Assembly (NCBI GenBank): GCA_903884435.1
Contig: CAISEY010000263.1
Coordinates: 1 to 39,958 of the forward strand
DNA: 39,958 bases
DNA from: an uncultured Hyphomicrobiales bacterium
GTDB taxonomy: Bacteria; Pseudomonadota; Alphaproteobacteria; Rhizobiales; Beijerinckiaceae
Direction: 5' to 3'
In this document: piece after piece, positions 24,099-33,642 of the stretch
Numbering within the stretch: the stretch's first letter is position 1
Layout: every line of letters begins with the position of its first letter
The notes under the pieces: model-generated
Database searches by the model: none
What the model saw: only the letters and a program-made list of their open reading frames with translations
Told to the model about the DNA's origin: nothing
Position numbers and translations under genes: made by a program

Positions 24099-24899
24099 AT
24101 GATCGCGCTTTCTCCAGCCGAACAGCTCGCGCTTCTCGATCCGAAGGCCGTCAAGGCGAAGGACGCCGTGAAGGCGACGCTGCTTTCACTCGTCGCGCAG
24201 GGCGTTCTGAAAATCGAAACGACGAGCACGCGGGGCTTTTTCGGTACAAAAAAAGCGACAACCGTCTCGGTCGCGCGGGACGCGACGCCCGACGGGCCGC
24301 ACGCCGCGGCTCTGGTGCGCGTCGTTCGCGACGCGGGCTCCGGGGGCGCGCCGCTCGCGGGGGTCGCGAAGGGCGCCCGCGAGGCCTGGGGAGACGATCT
24401 CCGGCAATTCCTGACCGGCTACGTGTTTCCCTCGCTCACGCGCCGGGGCTTGCTGACGGAATCCTCGCGCAAGGTGGCGTTTTTCTTTCATCGCACCGTT
24501 TACGACCACACGCCGGCGGGCGCGATGGAGCGCATCCGGGTTCTCGGCCCTGTGCAGCGGGCGCGGACGATTCCGGCCTTGCTGCGCGAAAATCCCGCGG
24601 AGGCCGCGGCCATCGCCCTCGCGGCGGGATCGACGCTGCTGATCGTGCCGGAACTGAAAGCGTTTTACGGCCAGCTCGCGGCGCTCGGGCCGCGCGGCGC
24701 GGGAGGCTCGTGGTCTTCCGGCGACGGCTGGCCGTCCACGACTTTCGATCCTGGAAGCTTCGACGCGAGTTCGCTGTCGTCCTTCGACTCCAGCGATTTT
24801 TCCTCGTTCGATTCGAGCTTCGATTCCTCGTTCAGCGGGAGCGACTCAGGCGGCGGGGACAGCGGCGGCGGCGACGGAGGGGGCGGCGGGGGCGACTGA
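24099..24899 (+). CDS. Unknown protein with Ser/Asp/Gly-rich low-complexity tail
   Basis: The protein has 266 residues with GGAAGGAA before the ATG. Residues 1-160 are two compact helical segments (SPAEQLALLDPKAVKAKDA, LLSLVAQGVLKIETT), weakly reminiscent of winged-helix or GPP34-like proteins. Residues about 168-186 are hydrophobic and may be one membrane segment. From residue 207 the tail is low complexity: SFDSS-type repeats to 248, then Gly/Asp runs (GGGDSGGGDGGGGGGD) to the end. Similar Gly-rich tails end several bacterial membrane proteins such as the DUF2207 and TPM-domain types, but I cannot assign a family. It diverges from the ModA-like gene and is convergent with the ABC exporter (5-base gap). 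Confidence 0.85.
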   Translation: MIALSPAEQLALLDPKAVKAKDAVKATLLSLVAQGVLKIETTSTRGFFGTKKATTVSVARDATPDGPHAAALVRVVRDAGSGGAPLAGVAKGAREAWGDDLRQFLTGYVFPSLTRRGLLTESSRKVAFFFHRTVYDHTPAGAMERIRVLGPVQRARTIPALLRENPAEAAAIALAAGSTLLIVPELKAFYGQLAALGPRGAGGSWSSGDGWPSTTFDPGSFDASSLSSFDSSDFSSFDSSFDSSFSGSDSGGGDSGGGDGGGGGGD

Positions 24900-24904
24900 T
24901 CGCC

Positions 24905-26827
24905 TCAGCCCTGCAACGTCACCCTGACGCTCTTGCCCTCTTCTTCCTCCGCGCGGCGCAGCGCCTCGTTGGCGGCGTCGACCTCGCGCTGGCGGTTCCA
25001 CATGCCCGCGTAGACGCCGCGCAGGGCCAGCAAGTCCTCGTGCCGGCCACGCTCGACGATGACGCCCTTGTCGAGCACGAGAATCTGGTCGGCGTTGACG
25101 ACGGTCGAGAGCCGGTGGGCGATGACGAGCGTCGTGCGGTCCTTCGAAACGCGGTCGAGCGCGATCTGGATTTCGCGCTCGGTGTGGGTGTCGAGCGCCG
25201 AGGTCGCCTCGTCGAGCACGAGGATCGGCGGCGCCTTGAGGATCGTGCGGGCGATGGCGACGCGCTGCTTTTCGCCGCCGGAGAGCTTGAGCCCGCGCTC
25301 GCCCACCTGGGCGGAATAGCCACCGGGCGCCATGCGGATGAAATCGTCGATCTGCGCGAGGCGCGCGGCCTCGTAGACGTCCTCGTCGGCCGCGTCCCAG
25401 CGCCCGTAACGGATGTTGTAGGCGATGGTGTCGTTGAAGAGAACGGTGTCCTGCGGGACCATGCCGAGCTTGTCGCGCAGGGAGCGCTGGCGCACGGCGG
25501 CGATGTCCTGGCCATCGACGAGGATGCGCCCCGATTGCGGCTCGTAGAAGCGGAACAGCAGCCGGGAGATCGTCGACTTGCCGGCGCCGGAGGGGCCGAC
25601 GATGGCCAGCGTGTGGCCGGCGGGAACCTCGAAACTGACGCCCTTGAGGATCGGGCGGGCCGGATCATAGGAGAAATGCACGTCCTCGAAGCGCACCGCG
25701 CCGGCGGCGACGACGAGATCGGGCGCGCCGGGCCTGTCGGCGATCTCGGGATTCTGGCCGAGCAGCTGGAACATCGTCTCGATGTCGATCACCGACTGGC
25801 GGATCTCGCGATAGAGCATCCCCATGAAGTTCAGCGGCTGGTAAAGCTGGATCATCATCGCGTTGACGAGCATGAAATCGCCGAGCGTGTGGGTGCCGGC
25901 GCGCATGCCCTGAATGCTCATGATCATCACGACGGTGAGGCCGATCGAGAAGATCACGCCCTGCCCCGAATTGAGCACGGCGAGGGAAATGTAGGAATTC
26001 ACCGAATTGCGCTCGTAGCGCTGCATGGCCTTGTCGTAGCGCGCGGCCTCGCGCTCCTCGGAGCCGAAATATTTCACGGTTTCGTAGTTCAGCAGCGAAT
26101 CGATGGCCTTTGTGTTGGCGTCGGAATCGCTTTCGTTCATCGACTTGCGGATGGAAATCCGCCAGTTGGTCGCCCAGGTGGTGAACCAGAGGTAGACGGC
26201 GATCATCACCAGCAGCGTGACGACGTAGCGCCAGTCGAACTGCCAGACGAAGACGCCGAGAATCAGCGAAAACTCGACGAGCGTGGGGATGCCCGTGAGC
26301 ATGCTCATGCGCACGATCTGCTCGATGGCGGCCCGGCCGCGCTCGAGCACGCGGGTGAGGCCGCCGGTCTTGCGCTCGAGATGGAAGCGCAGCGACAGGC
26401 GGTGCAGGTGCACGAAAACCTCGTCGGCGAGGCGGCGCACGGCGTTCATCGACACCGCCGCGAAGAGCGCGTCGCGGGCCTGGGTGAACAATTGCATGAA
26501 GGCGCGCAGCAGGCCGTAGACGATCGTCAGCGCCACGGGACCGGCGAGCACCGAGACGGTGAGCCCGTCGGCGCCCTTTTGCGTCAGGGCGTCGGTGATC
26601 CACTTGAACGAGAAGGGCACCGCCAGCGTCACGAACTTGGCGATGAAGAGCATCGCCAGCGCCAGGCAGGCGCGCAGCTTGAGGTCGGCCCGGTCGGATG
26701 GCCACACATAGGGCCACAGATGCCGCACGGTGCGCACCAGCGACATTTCGGCGGTGAATTCGCCGGGTTTGGGCGGGGCCTTGGGGGCGGGTTTCGTCGT
26801 TGCCTGGGGAACGGTCTGGTCGGTCAT
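24905..26827 (-). CDS. Atm1-type ABC half-transporter (exporter)
   Basis: The protein is 640 residues from ATG 26827, in which the transmembrane domain (about 50-345) is fused to an ATPase domain (about 395-640). The loop NYETVKYFGSEEREAARYD is the hallmark of the Atm1/ABCB7 group. ATPase motifs are intact: Walker A GPSGAGKST, signature LSGGEKQRVAIARTIL, Walker B ILVLDEATSALD and AHRLSTV with the H-loop His. It works as a homodimer. Bacterial relatives export glutathione-linked sulfur or heavy-metal conjugates, helping Fe-S and metal homeostasis. The first 40 residues are a Pro/Lys-rich tail. Confidence 0.95.
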   Translation of the reverse strand: MTDQTVPQATTKPAPKAPPKPGEFTAEMSLVRTVRHLWPYVWPSDRADLKLRACLALAMLFIAKFVTLAVPFSFKWITDALTQKGADGLTVSVLAGPVALTIVYGLLRAFMQLFTQARDALFAAVSMNAVRRLADEVFVHLHRLSLRFHLERKTGGLTRVLERGRAAIEQIVRMSMLTGIPTLVEFSLILGVFVWQFDWRYVVTLLVMIAVYLWFTTWATNWRISIRKSMNESDSDANTKAIDSLLNYETVKYFGSEEREAARYDKAMQRYERNSVNSYISLAVLNSGQGVIFSIGLTVVMIMSIQGMRAGTHTLGDFMLVNAMMIQLYQPLNFMGMLYREIRQSVIDIETMFQLLGQNPEIADRPGAPDLVVAAGAVRFEDVHFSYDPARPILKGVSFEVPAGHTLAIVGPSGAGKSTISRLLFRFYEPQSGRILVDGQDIAAVRQRSLRDKLGMVPQDTVLFNDTIAYNIRYGRWDAADEDVYEAARLAQIDDFIRMAPGGYSAQVGERGLKLSGGEKQRVAIARTILKAPPILVLDEATSALDTHTEREIQIALDRVSKDRTTLVIAHRLSTVVNADQILVLDKGVIVERGRHEDLLALRGVYAGMWNRQREVDAANEALRRAEEEEGKSVRVTLQG

Positions 26828-27088
26828 GCTGCCCGCGAAGCTGGGAGACGGGATTCGTTTTTCCGCTGTATAGGACCTTTGGACGAGGAAAGCACGCGAA
26901 GGCGGCGCCCTTCCCGGCCTGGCCCCGGAAACAACGACGGCAAACGCCACGAACGCGCGTTTCTGGCTCGGGGACGCCGGCGGAACGATCTGGCGGCGCG
27001 TTCCCGGCGCGCGGTGATCGCGCGCTTCCCCGGGTAGCCTCCGCGTCCGTTTCGTGCCAGGTTTTCCCCAAATTCCGGGGAGACGCAC
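26828..27088. other. Divergent spacer (261 bases) between the Atm1-type and NHL genes
   Basis: This is the longest gene-free stretch. The minus strand has a possible -10 TATACA (26872 down to 26867) with no convincing -35. GGGGAG precedes the plus-strand ATG at 27089. I see no repeat or RNA gene here. Confidence 0.4.
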
Positions 27089-28144
27089 ATGGCATTGGCA
27101 TGTTTTCCGCGCGTGTTCGGCCTCGCGGGGCTCGCGCTGACGGCGGGGCTCGCGGTCGCGCAGACCACGCGGCCCGTCAACGACTTGCCCAACCCCTACG
27201 TTTCCATTGAAAACTGGGCGAAACTGCCGGCCGGTCGCCCCTGGGGATCGACCAGCGCGGTCGATATCGACAAGGACGGCAAAAGCGTCTGGGTGGCGGA
27301 ACGGTGCAGCGCTTTCGCGCCGCCGTCGCTGGTCAAGCCGGGCAGCCCCTTCGCCTGCGACGGATCAGCCCTGCCGCCGATCCTGAAGTTCGATCCCGCC
27401 GGCAATCTCGTGAAGGCCTTCGGCGAGGGCCTGTTTATTTTCCCGCATGGCCTCCACGTCGATCGCGATGGCAATATCTGGGTCACGGACGGCATCGGCA
27501 ACAACGGCAAGGGCCATGTGGTCTACAAGTTCGATCCGGAGGGGAAAATCCTGCTGCGGCTCGGCAAGCCCGGAGTCGCGGGCGCGGGAAACGACGAGTT
27601 CAACGCGCCCTCGGCGGTCGTCACCGCCGCCAATGGCGATATTTTCGTCGCGGACGGCCACGGCGGGCCCACCAACGCGCGGATCGTGAAATTCGACCGC
27701 GCCGGCAAGTTCATCAAAACCTGGGGCGTCAAGGGCTCCGGCAAGGGCGAACTCGACATTCCCCACGCCATCGCCATGGATTCGCGCGGGCGCCTGTTCG
27801 TCGGCGACCGGCAGAACAACCGAGTCCAGATCTTCGACCAGGAGGGCAATTACATCGACCAGTGGGCGCAGTTCTCGCGGCCCAGCGGCGTCTTCATCGA
27901 CAAAAACGACGTGCTTTACGTCGCCGATTCCGAGTCCGAATCCGTCTCGAAAAACCACGACGGCTGGAAGCGCGGCATCCGCGTCGGCAACGCCCGCGAC
28001 GGCGTCGTGACCGCCTTCATCCCCGACCCCGTGGTCAAAACCCTGGGCACCAGCGCCGCCGAAGGCGTCGCGGCGGACGTGGACGGCAATATTTTCGGCG
28101 CCGAGGTGGGGCCGAAACGGATCATGAAATATTCGAGGAAATAG
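27089..28144 (+). CDS. Secreted NHL-repeat beta-propeller protein
   Basis: The protein has 351 residues. The signal peptide (1-24) ends at GLAVAQ. The rest is a six-bladed NHL/SMP-30-like propeller, with repeated blade cores such as [56 protein letters not shown] and [18 protein letters not shown]. The first blade holds an extra loop with two cysteines ([20 protein letters not shown]). Databases often call such proteins peptidyl-alpha-hydroxyglycine lyase-like, but that activity is not shown for bacterial forms. It is likely periplasmic and possibly a lactonase or binding propeller. RpiA follows after 49 bases. Confidence 0.9.
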   Translation: MALACFPRVFGLAGLALTAGLAVAQTTRPVNDLPNPYVSIENWAKLPAGRPWGSTSAVDIDKDGKSVWVAERCSAFAPPSLVKPGSPFACDGSALPPILKFDPAGNLVKAFGEGLFIFPHGLHVDRDGNIWVTDGIGNNGKGHVVYKFDPEGKILLRLGKPGVAGAGNDEFNAPSAVVTAANGDIFVADGHGGPTNARIVKFDRAGKFIKTWGVKGSGKGELDIPHAIAMDSRGRLFVGDRQNNRVQIFDQEGNYIDQWAQFSRPSGVFIDKNDVLYVADSESESVSKNHDGWKRGIRVGNARDGVVTAFIPDPVVKTLGTSAAEGVAADVDGNIFGAEVGPKRIMKYSRK

Positions 28145-28193
28145 CGGCCAGGTTGCCAGCGGCCGCGTCTGGCCTTATCGCGGACGGGAACCG

Positions 28194-28916
28194 ATGGATT
28201 CCCCCATGTCCGCCGACCCGCTCGACGCCGCCAAACGCCTCGCCGCCGCCCGCGCGGCGGAACTGGTGCGCCCTGGCATGCGCCTCGGGCTCGGCACGGG
28301 CTCGACCGCGAAACATTTCGTCGATTGCGTCGGCGAAAAGGTCCGCGCCGGCATGGACCTCCTGTGCGTGCCGACCTCGGAGGCGACGCGCGCCCAGGCC
28401 GCCGCGCTCGGCATTCCCCTGACGACGCTGGACGAGACGCCGGACCTCGACCTCACGGTCGACGGGACCGACGAGTTCGACCCTGAATTGCGCCTGATCA
28501 AGGGTGGCGGCGGGGCTCTCCTGCGCGAAAAGATCGTCGCCAGCGCGTCGGCGCGCATGGTGGTCATCACCGACCGCTCCAAGGAGGTGGCGAGGCTCGG
28601 CCGGTTTCCCCTGCCGGTCGAGGTGATTTCCTTCGGGCTCGAAGCCACGCGGCGCCACATAGAGCGCGCGGCGGCCCGGGTCGGTTGCGCGGGGACGCCG
28701 GCGTTGCGGCGCGGGCGGGACGGCCATGTTTTCGTCACCGACAGCGGCAATAGCATTCTCGACTGCGCCTTTGGCGTCATCCCCGATCCGGAGGCGCTGG
28801 CCGCGGCGCTCGCCGCGATTCCCGGCGTCGTCGAACACGGACTTTTCATCGGCGTCGCCCGCGCGATCATCGTCGCGGACGCCTCCGGCGTGAACATCAG
28901 GGGCGAACTCGCGTGA
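28194..28916 (+). CDS. rpiA: Ribose-5-phosphate isomerase A
   Basis: The protein has 240 residues. RpiA active-site segments are complete: [11 protein letters not shown] (32-42), CVPTSEAT (58-65), VDGTDEFD (89-96), [11 protein letters not shown] (103-113, including the catalytic Glu) and the conserved DFAFG-type C-terminus (DCAFG). The enzyme interconverts ribose 5-phosphate and ribulose 5-phosphate in the pentose phosphate pathway, in the cytoplasm. Either ATG 28194 or 28206 could start the protein; 28194 has the better purine-rich leader (GGGAA). The gene is probably co-transcribed with the DUF2059 and gor genes that follow. Confidence 0.96.
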   Translation: MDSPMSADPLDAAKRLAAARAAELVRPGMRLGLGTGSTAKHFVDCVGEKVRAGMDLLCVPTSEATRAQAAALGIPLTTLDETPDLDLTVDGTDEFDPELRLIKGGGGALLREKIVASASARMVVITDRSKEVARLGRFPLPVEVISFGLEATRRHIERAAARVGCAGTPALRRGRDGHVFVTDSGNSILDCAFGVIPDPEALAAALAAIPGVVEHGLFIGVARAIIVADASGVNIRGELA

Positions 28917-28941
28917 ACCCCGCCGAAATCAGGAGACAAGC

Positions 28942-29568
28942 ATGAATTTTCGCCCCATCCGCTGCCTCGCTCCGCTCGTGTGCGCCGCGTTGATCGCGGC
29001 GCCTGCGTTCGCCCAGCAGCAGCCATCGCCCCTGCCCCGGCTGGTGCTGCCGCAGCCGACCGTCCCGGCGGCTCCCGCGCCCACGCCGCTGCCAGCGCAG
29101 GCCCCGGCGGCTCCGCAGGCCGCGGCCGGCTCGATTCCGATCCCCAACGCGACCCCCTCCCACCTCGCGGCGGCGCGCGAGGTCGTGATGTCCTCTGGCG
29201 TTTCTCGCTCGTTCGAGGGCGCCATTCCCACGATGGCGCGGCAGATCAACGCGACGGTGACGCGCACCCGGCCGGAGCTCGCGGGGGACATGAAGGCTTC
29301 CCTCGACGCGTTGCAGCCGGAATTCGTGAAGCTCACGGAGGACATGATCGTCAACGCGACGCGCATCTACACGGCGCTGTTGACCGAGCAGGAGTGCAAG
29401 GACGTCGCCGCGTTTTTCAAATCGCCCATCGGCGTGAAATTCATCGACGTGCAGCCGGTCGTGTATGGCAACCTCGCGGACGTGATGGAGGCCTGGACTA
29501 AGCACCTCGCGCAGACCATGTACGAGATGACGCGCGACGAAATGAAGAAAAAGGGCCACCAGATCTGA
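28942..29568 (+). CDS. Exported DUF2059 domain protein
   Basis: The protein has 208 residues and an AGGAGA Shine-Dalgarno site. A Sec signal peptide (1-25, ending AFAQ) is followed by a Pro/Ala-rich linker (about 26-70). A helical DUF2059 domain ends the protein, with the typical ALLTEQECKDVAAFFKSPIGVKFI segment around residues 150-172. The domain is found in periplasmic proteins of proteobacteria with no firm function. The rpiA-DUF2059-gor order is, from memory, recurrent in Rhizobiales. Confidence 0.92.
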   Translation: MNFRPIRCLAPLVCAALIAAPAFAQQQPSPLPRLVLPQPTVPAAPAPTPLPAQAPAAPQAAAGSIPIPNATPSHLAAAREVVMSSGVSRSFEGAIPTMARQINATVTRTRPELAGDMKASLDALQPEFVKLTEDMIVNATRIYTALLTEQECKDVAAFFKSPIGVKFIDVQPVVYGNLADVMEAWTKHLAQTMYEMTRDEMKKKGHQI

Positions 29569-29587
29569 AGTCCGGGAGTTCATAGGC

Positions 29588-30964
29588 ATGAGCGGATTCG
29601 ACGTCGACCTCTTCGTCATCGGCGCGGGCTCGGGCGGCGTGCGCGCCGCGCGGATCGCCGCCAGCCACGGCGCGAAGGCGATGGTCGCAGAGGAATTCCG
29701 CCTCGGCGGCACCTGCGTCATTCGCGGCTGCGTGCCGAAGAAACTCTACGTTTACGCGAGCCGTTTCGCCGACGATTTCGCCGACGCCGCGGGCTTCGGC
29801 TGGACGCTGCCGTCGCCGCCGGTCTTCGACTGGAGCCGGCTCGTCGCCGCCAAGGAAAAGGAAATCACCCGCCTCTCCGGGATTTACGGGCAGACGCTCG
29901 AACGCGCGGGCGTCGCCATCGTCAGGAGTCGCGCCGAGGTCGTCGGACCCAACCGCGTGCGGCTGACGAATGACGGGCGCGAGATCTCCGCGAAAACCAT
30001 TCTGGTGGCGACCGGCGGCGCGCCCGCGCTGGAGCCGGCCATTCCCGGCCTCGAACACGCGATTTCCTCGAACGAAGTGTTCGACCTGCCGGACTTTCCG
30101 AGGCGCCTGCTCGTCGTCGGCGGCGGCTACATCGCGGTTGAATTCGCCAGCGTCTTCGCGCGCCTCGGCGCGAAGGTCACGCAGGTCATGCGCGCCGACA
30201 ACGTGCTGCGCGGCTTCGACGACGACATGCGCGCTGGCGTGCGCGACGCGCTCGCGCACGCCGGCGTAGATTTCAGATTCGGCGTGTTGCCGACCGCCAT
30301 CGAGAAAACCGCCGGCGGGCTGAGGGTCGCGCTTTCGGGCGGCGGCGAAGCCGTTTTCGATCAGGTTCTCGTCGCCACGGGCCGGCGTCCGCACACGCGC
30401 GGCCTCGGCCTCGAAAGCGCCGGAGTCGCGCTGGACGCCGCGGGAGCCGTGAAGGTGGACGGCTATTCACGCACGAATGTCCCCTCGATCTACGCCGTGG
30501 GCGACGTGACGAACCGGATCAATCTGACGCCCGTCGCGATCCGCGAGGGCCACGCCTTCGCCGACACGGTTTTCGGCGGCAAGGACATTCGCGTCGATCA
30601 TTCGAACGTGCCCTCCGCCGTGTTCACGACCCCGGAACTCGGCACGGTCGGCCTCACGGAGGCCGGGGCGCGCGCGAAATTCGACGTCGTGGACATTTAC
30701 AGCACGGGCTTCCGCCCGATGAAGGCGACGCTTTCGGGCAGCGCCGAACGCGTGGCGATGAAGATCGTCGTCGATGGCCAGACCGACAGGGTGCTGGGCG
30801 TCCACGTGCTCGGCCACGAAGCTGGCGAAATGGCGCAGTTGCTCGGCATCGCCGTGAAAATGGGCGCGACGAAAGCCGATTTCGACGCGACCATGGCGGT
30901 GCATCCGACAGCGGCGGAAGAACTCGTGACCCTGCGGACGCGAAGCGCGCGGCACGAGAAATAA
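29588..30964 (+). CDS. gor: Glutathione-disulfide reductase
   Basis: The protein has 458 residues. FAD motif GAGSGG (12-17), the redox disulfide GTCVIRGCVP (Cys43, Cys48), the second dinucleotide motif GGGYIAVEFAS, and C-terminal His439 with Glu444 (HPTAAEE) are all present. Arginines in VMRADNVLRGFD are those that select NADPH in glutathione reductases, against NADH in lipoamide dehydrogenase. The enzyme keeps cytoplasmic glutathione reduced. The stop codon directly abuts the stop of the convergent amidohydrolase gene with no base between. Confidence 0.96.
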   Translation: MSGFDVDLFVIGAGSGGVRAARIAASHGAKAMVAEEFRLGGTCVIRGCVPKKLYVYASRFADDFADAAGFGWTLPSPPVFDWSRLVAAKEKEITRLSGIYGQTLERAGVAIVRSRAEVVGPNRVRLTNDGREISAKTILVATGGAPALEPAIPGLEHAISSNEVFDLPDFPRRLLVVGGGYIAVEFASVFARLGAKVTQVMRADNVLRGFDDDMRAGVRDALAHAGVDFRFGVLPTAIEKTAGGLRVALSGGGEAVFDQVLVATGRRPHTRGLGLESAGVALDAAGAVKVDGYSRTNVPSIYAVGDVTNRINLTPVAIREGHAFADTVFGGKDIRVDHSNVPSAVFTTPELGTVGLTEAGARAKFDVVDIYSTGFRPMKATLSGSAERVAMKIVVDGQTDRVLGVHVLGHEAGEMAQLLGIAVKMGATKADFDATMAVHPTAAEELVTLRTRSARHEK

Positions 30965-32392
30965 TCATCCCAGCAGGTTCATCGGCAGCCCCGATTTCCG
31001 CACGACGGAATCGCGCGCCGCCGCGACGAGGCTCAGGACGCGCGCGCGATCGACGTCGACGAGCGCGCCGCGCCAATTGCGGACCTTGCCCGCGACGAAG
31101 ACGTTTTCGACGTGGCCGGGATTCATCAGGTTCACCACGGCCGAACAAGCGTTGTTGAGCGGCCAGATGTTGGGATCGTCGTAACGCAGCATCAGCAGGT
31201 CGGCGTCCTTGCCGGGAGTCAGCGTTCCCGTCTTGTGATCGAGCGCGGCGCACCGCGCTCCCTCGATGGTGGCGAACTCGAGAACCTCGCGGCAGGTGAG
31301 CAGCGGCGGCGTGTTTTGCTCCCCGTTGCGCTGGCGCTGCTGGATTCCGAGGCGCTGCAGGTTGAACGCCGTTCTCATCATGCCAAACATGTCCATGCCG
31401 ACCGTCGCCGCGTGATCGCAGCTCAGGCTCGGGCGCATGCCATGGTCGAGCGCGTCCTGAATGGCGGGAAAGCCATGCCCCATGGCCATTTCCAGCGGCG
31501 GCGAATGGGACGTGCGCCCGCCGGAGTCCCTGATCGCGCGCCACGCTTCGTCGTTGAGGTGCGCGCAATGCACGTATTCGTCTCCGGGCTTCATCAGGCC
31601 CGCGCGGGCGAGCGCGATCAAAGGCGCGGAGTTGAGCCGGATGTGAAGCACGGCGCGCACGTCGAGTTCGCGGGCCATCGCGAAGACCTTCGGATCGGTG
31701 CTGACGGCGAGGGCCGGCGTCAGCAATTGATCCGCCGAACTGAAATGCGCGACTTTCATCCGCGCGAGGTCCGCGGGATATTTCGCGGCCGGCCCGAGCC
31801 CGCGCGAATAGGCGAAAACGGCGCGGATGCCGGCGTCGCGCAGGGCCTGAATGTTGGCGTCGCTGTGTTCGGGCGTGTGCGCGACCTGGGAAATATCGAC
31901 GACGCAGGTCGTTCCCATGTCGATCATGCCGAGCGCGGTGACGAGCACGCCGGCCCAGGCGTCGGACGGCGTGTAGCGCGAGGTGATGTTGTTTTGAATG
32001 TCGCGGTCGTAATCGGGATAGACGACGCCGTTGGGCAAGAAGCCGCGCAGCAGGCCCTGATAGGAATGGCTGTGCGTGTCGACGAAACCCGGCGTCACGA
32101 TCCGGTTTGTCGCGTCGATGATCTCGGCGGATTCGGCGGAGACCTGAATATCCGGCCGCACCTCGCGAATTTTTCCGTCCTCGATCAGCACGTCGGCGCG
32201 GACGAAGTCGCCGATCTGGCGATCGAGGGTGAGAACGACTCCGCCGCGCAGGACCACGCGGCGCGCCGCCTTCAGCCGCGCGAGTTGCGGGTCCGCCGGC
32301 GTCTGCGCGCTGGCGGGAAAAGGCGCGGCGGCCGCGACGGCGCCGGCCTTCAGGAACGCACGGCGGGACGCGCCGCCTTTTGTCCGGCTCAT
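30965..32392 (-). CDS. Tat-exported amidohydrolase, chlorohydrolase/deaminase type
   Basis: The protein is 475 residues from ATG 32392, preceded by GGGGGAGCAAGG. Residues 1-31 are a twin-arginine leader (ASRRAFLKAG ... ASAQ). The rest is an ATZ/TRZ (S-adenosylhomocysteine deaminase-like) amidohydrolase. The metal motif HSHSYQG is followed by a His in HIRLN, HCAHLND and the Asp-bearing SCDHAAT. The N- and C-terminal beta-sandwich (VVLRGGVVLTLD; LTPGKDADLLML) is also present. Such enzymes usually hydrolyse cyclic amidines, guanidines or chlorotriazines in the cytoplasm, so a Tat leader is unusual. The gene diverges from the mandelate-racemase-like gene (130 bases). The substrate is unknown. Confidence 0.92.
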   Translation of the reverse strand: MSRTKGGASRRAFLKAGAVAAAAPFPASAQTPADPQLARLKAARRVVLRGGVVLTLDRQIGDFVRADVLIEDGKIREVRPDIQVSAESAEIIDATNRIVTPGFVDTHSHSYQGLLRGFLPNGVVYPDYDRDIQNNITSRYTPSDAWAGVLVTALGMIDMGTTCVVDISQVAHTPEHSDANIQALRDAGIRAVFAYSRGLGPAAKYPADLARMKVAHFSSADQLLTPALAVSTDPKVFAMARELDVRAVLHIRLNSAPLIALARAGLMKPGDEYVHCAHLNDEAWRAIRDSGGRTSHSPPLEMAMGHGFPAIQDALDHGMRPSLSCDHAATVGMDMFGMMRTAFNLQRLGIQQRQRNGEQNTPPLLTCREVLEFATIEGARCAALDHKTGTLTPGKDADLLMLRYDDPNIWPLNNACSAVVNLMNPGHVENVFVAGKVRNWRGALVDVDRARVLSLVAAARDSVVRKSGLPMNLLG

Positions 32393-32522
32393 GGCCTTGC
32401 TCCCCCTTGTTTTTCCGTGCGCCCGACGGCTTGCGCGGCGGGCTGGCTCCTGCGACGCTGGCAGCCTAACATGGAATGGACGCGAATAAACCGGCGCCAG
32501 GCGCCGCGGGAGACGAGACCGG

Positions 32523-33638
32523 ATGAACAAGATCACCCGCATCGAGGCCACGCACGTCAACATCAAGCTGCCGCGGGATTTCTCCGGCAGCATCTATTCC
32601 GTGCCGGAAAAGAACGCCATCGTCACGCGGATTTACACGGACCACGGCCCCGTCGGCGAGGCGATCAACGGCGAGGGCTCGCGCGCCATCATGGCCGCGA
32701 CGCACGAGGTTCTGACGCGCGAACTCATCCCGACGCTGATCGGCGAGGACGCCTCCAACATCGAGGCCGTCTGGCAAAAAATGTGGAAGCTGACGCACAC
32801 GTCGAACCGCGACCGGCGGCCCGAGGTGCGCGCCATCGCCTGCGTCGATTCCGCCCTTTGGGACATGAAGGGCAAGCTCGCGAACATGCCACTCTACAAG
32901 TTGTGGGGCGGCGCGCGGGACAGCATCCCGATCATCGCCATCGGCGGACAATATCATCCCGACTACAAGCCGGCGGACTATGGCCGCGAAATGGAATTCT
33001 ATCGCGGCATCGGGCTCGCCGGCTGCAAGTTCAAGGTGGGCGGCAGGACGCCGGAGATCGACGCGGAGCGAACGCGCGCGGCGCTCGCGGGCGGCGGCGA
33101 GGGATTCACGCTTTGCGTCGACGCCAACCGCGGCTGGCCGCTGCGCACGGCGCTCGACTACGCGAAGCTGGCGCGCGACCTGCCGTTGCGCTGGTTCGAG
33201 GAGCCCTGCCACTGGGACGACGACAAGCGCGACATGGCGCAAATGCGGATGCTGTCGGGAATGCCGATCTGCGCCGGCCAGTCGGAATCGACGTTGCAGG
33301 GCTGCCGCGACATGATCCGCGAGGGCGCGATCGACATTTGCAATCTCGACGCGAGCTGGGGCGGCGGACCGACCGTGTGGCTGCGCGTCGCCAGGATGGC
33401 GCAGGCCTTCGGCATTGAAATGGCGCACCACGGCGAGCCCGTCGTCGGCTCGCATCTGATCGCGGCGGTCTCGAATGGCACTTACATGGAGACGCACCAC
33501 CCGGAGCGCGATCCGGTGTTTCACCAGATGGTCAGGAATCGCGGCGCGATCGCGGACGGGCATTACACGATGCCGTCCGGGCCGGGCTGGGGTATCGAAC
33601 TCGATCAAAAAATGATCGAAAAATACCGGGTGGGGTGA
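32523..33638 (+). CDS. Mandelate racemase-type enolase superfamily protein (acid-sugar dehydratase type)
   Basis: The protein has 371 residues. Active-site residues of the mandelate racemase subgroup line up: Lys169-x-Lys171 (CKFKV), metal ligands Asp200 (CVDANRGW), Glu226 (WFEEP) and Glu255 (AGQSES), the Asp276/His303 dyad (NLD; MAHHGEP, 27 residues apart as in mandelate racemase) and Glu323 (YMETHH). The enzyme takes a proton from the carbon next to a carboxylate, leading to racemisation or dehydration of a hydroxy acid. GGGAGACGAG precedes the ATG. A Tat-exported solute-binding protein gene follows after 4 bases, so the two are linked; the specific acid sugar is not determinable. Confidence 0.94.
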   Translation: MNKITRIEATHVNIKLPRDFSGSIYSVPEKNAIVTRIYTDHGPVGEAINGEGSRAIMAATHEVLTRELIPTLIGEDASNIEAVWQKMWKLTHTSNRDRRPEVRAIACVDSALWDMKGKLANMPLYKLWGGARDSIPIIAIGGQYHPDYKPADYGREMEFYRGIGLAGCKFKVGGRTPEIDAERTRAALAGGGEGFTLCVDANRGWPLRTALDYAKLARDLPLRWFEEPCHWDDDKRDMAQMRMLSGMPICAGQSESTLQGCRDMIREGAIDICNLDASWGGGPTVWLRVARMAQAFGIEMAHHGEPVVGSHLIAAVSNGTYMETHHPERDPVFHQMVRNRGAIADGHYTMPSGPGWGIELDQKMIEKYRVG

Positions 33639-33642
33639 AGCC

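Noticed and set aside
24062-27037. A 991-codon plus-strand open frame
   Set aside because: It lies antisense to the Atm1-type exporter and out of frame with the 24099 gene; its translation is Arg/Gly/Asp-rich with no domain, typical of high-GC shadow frames.
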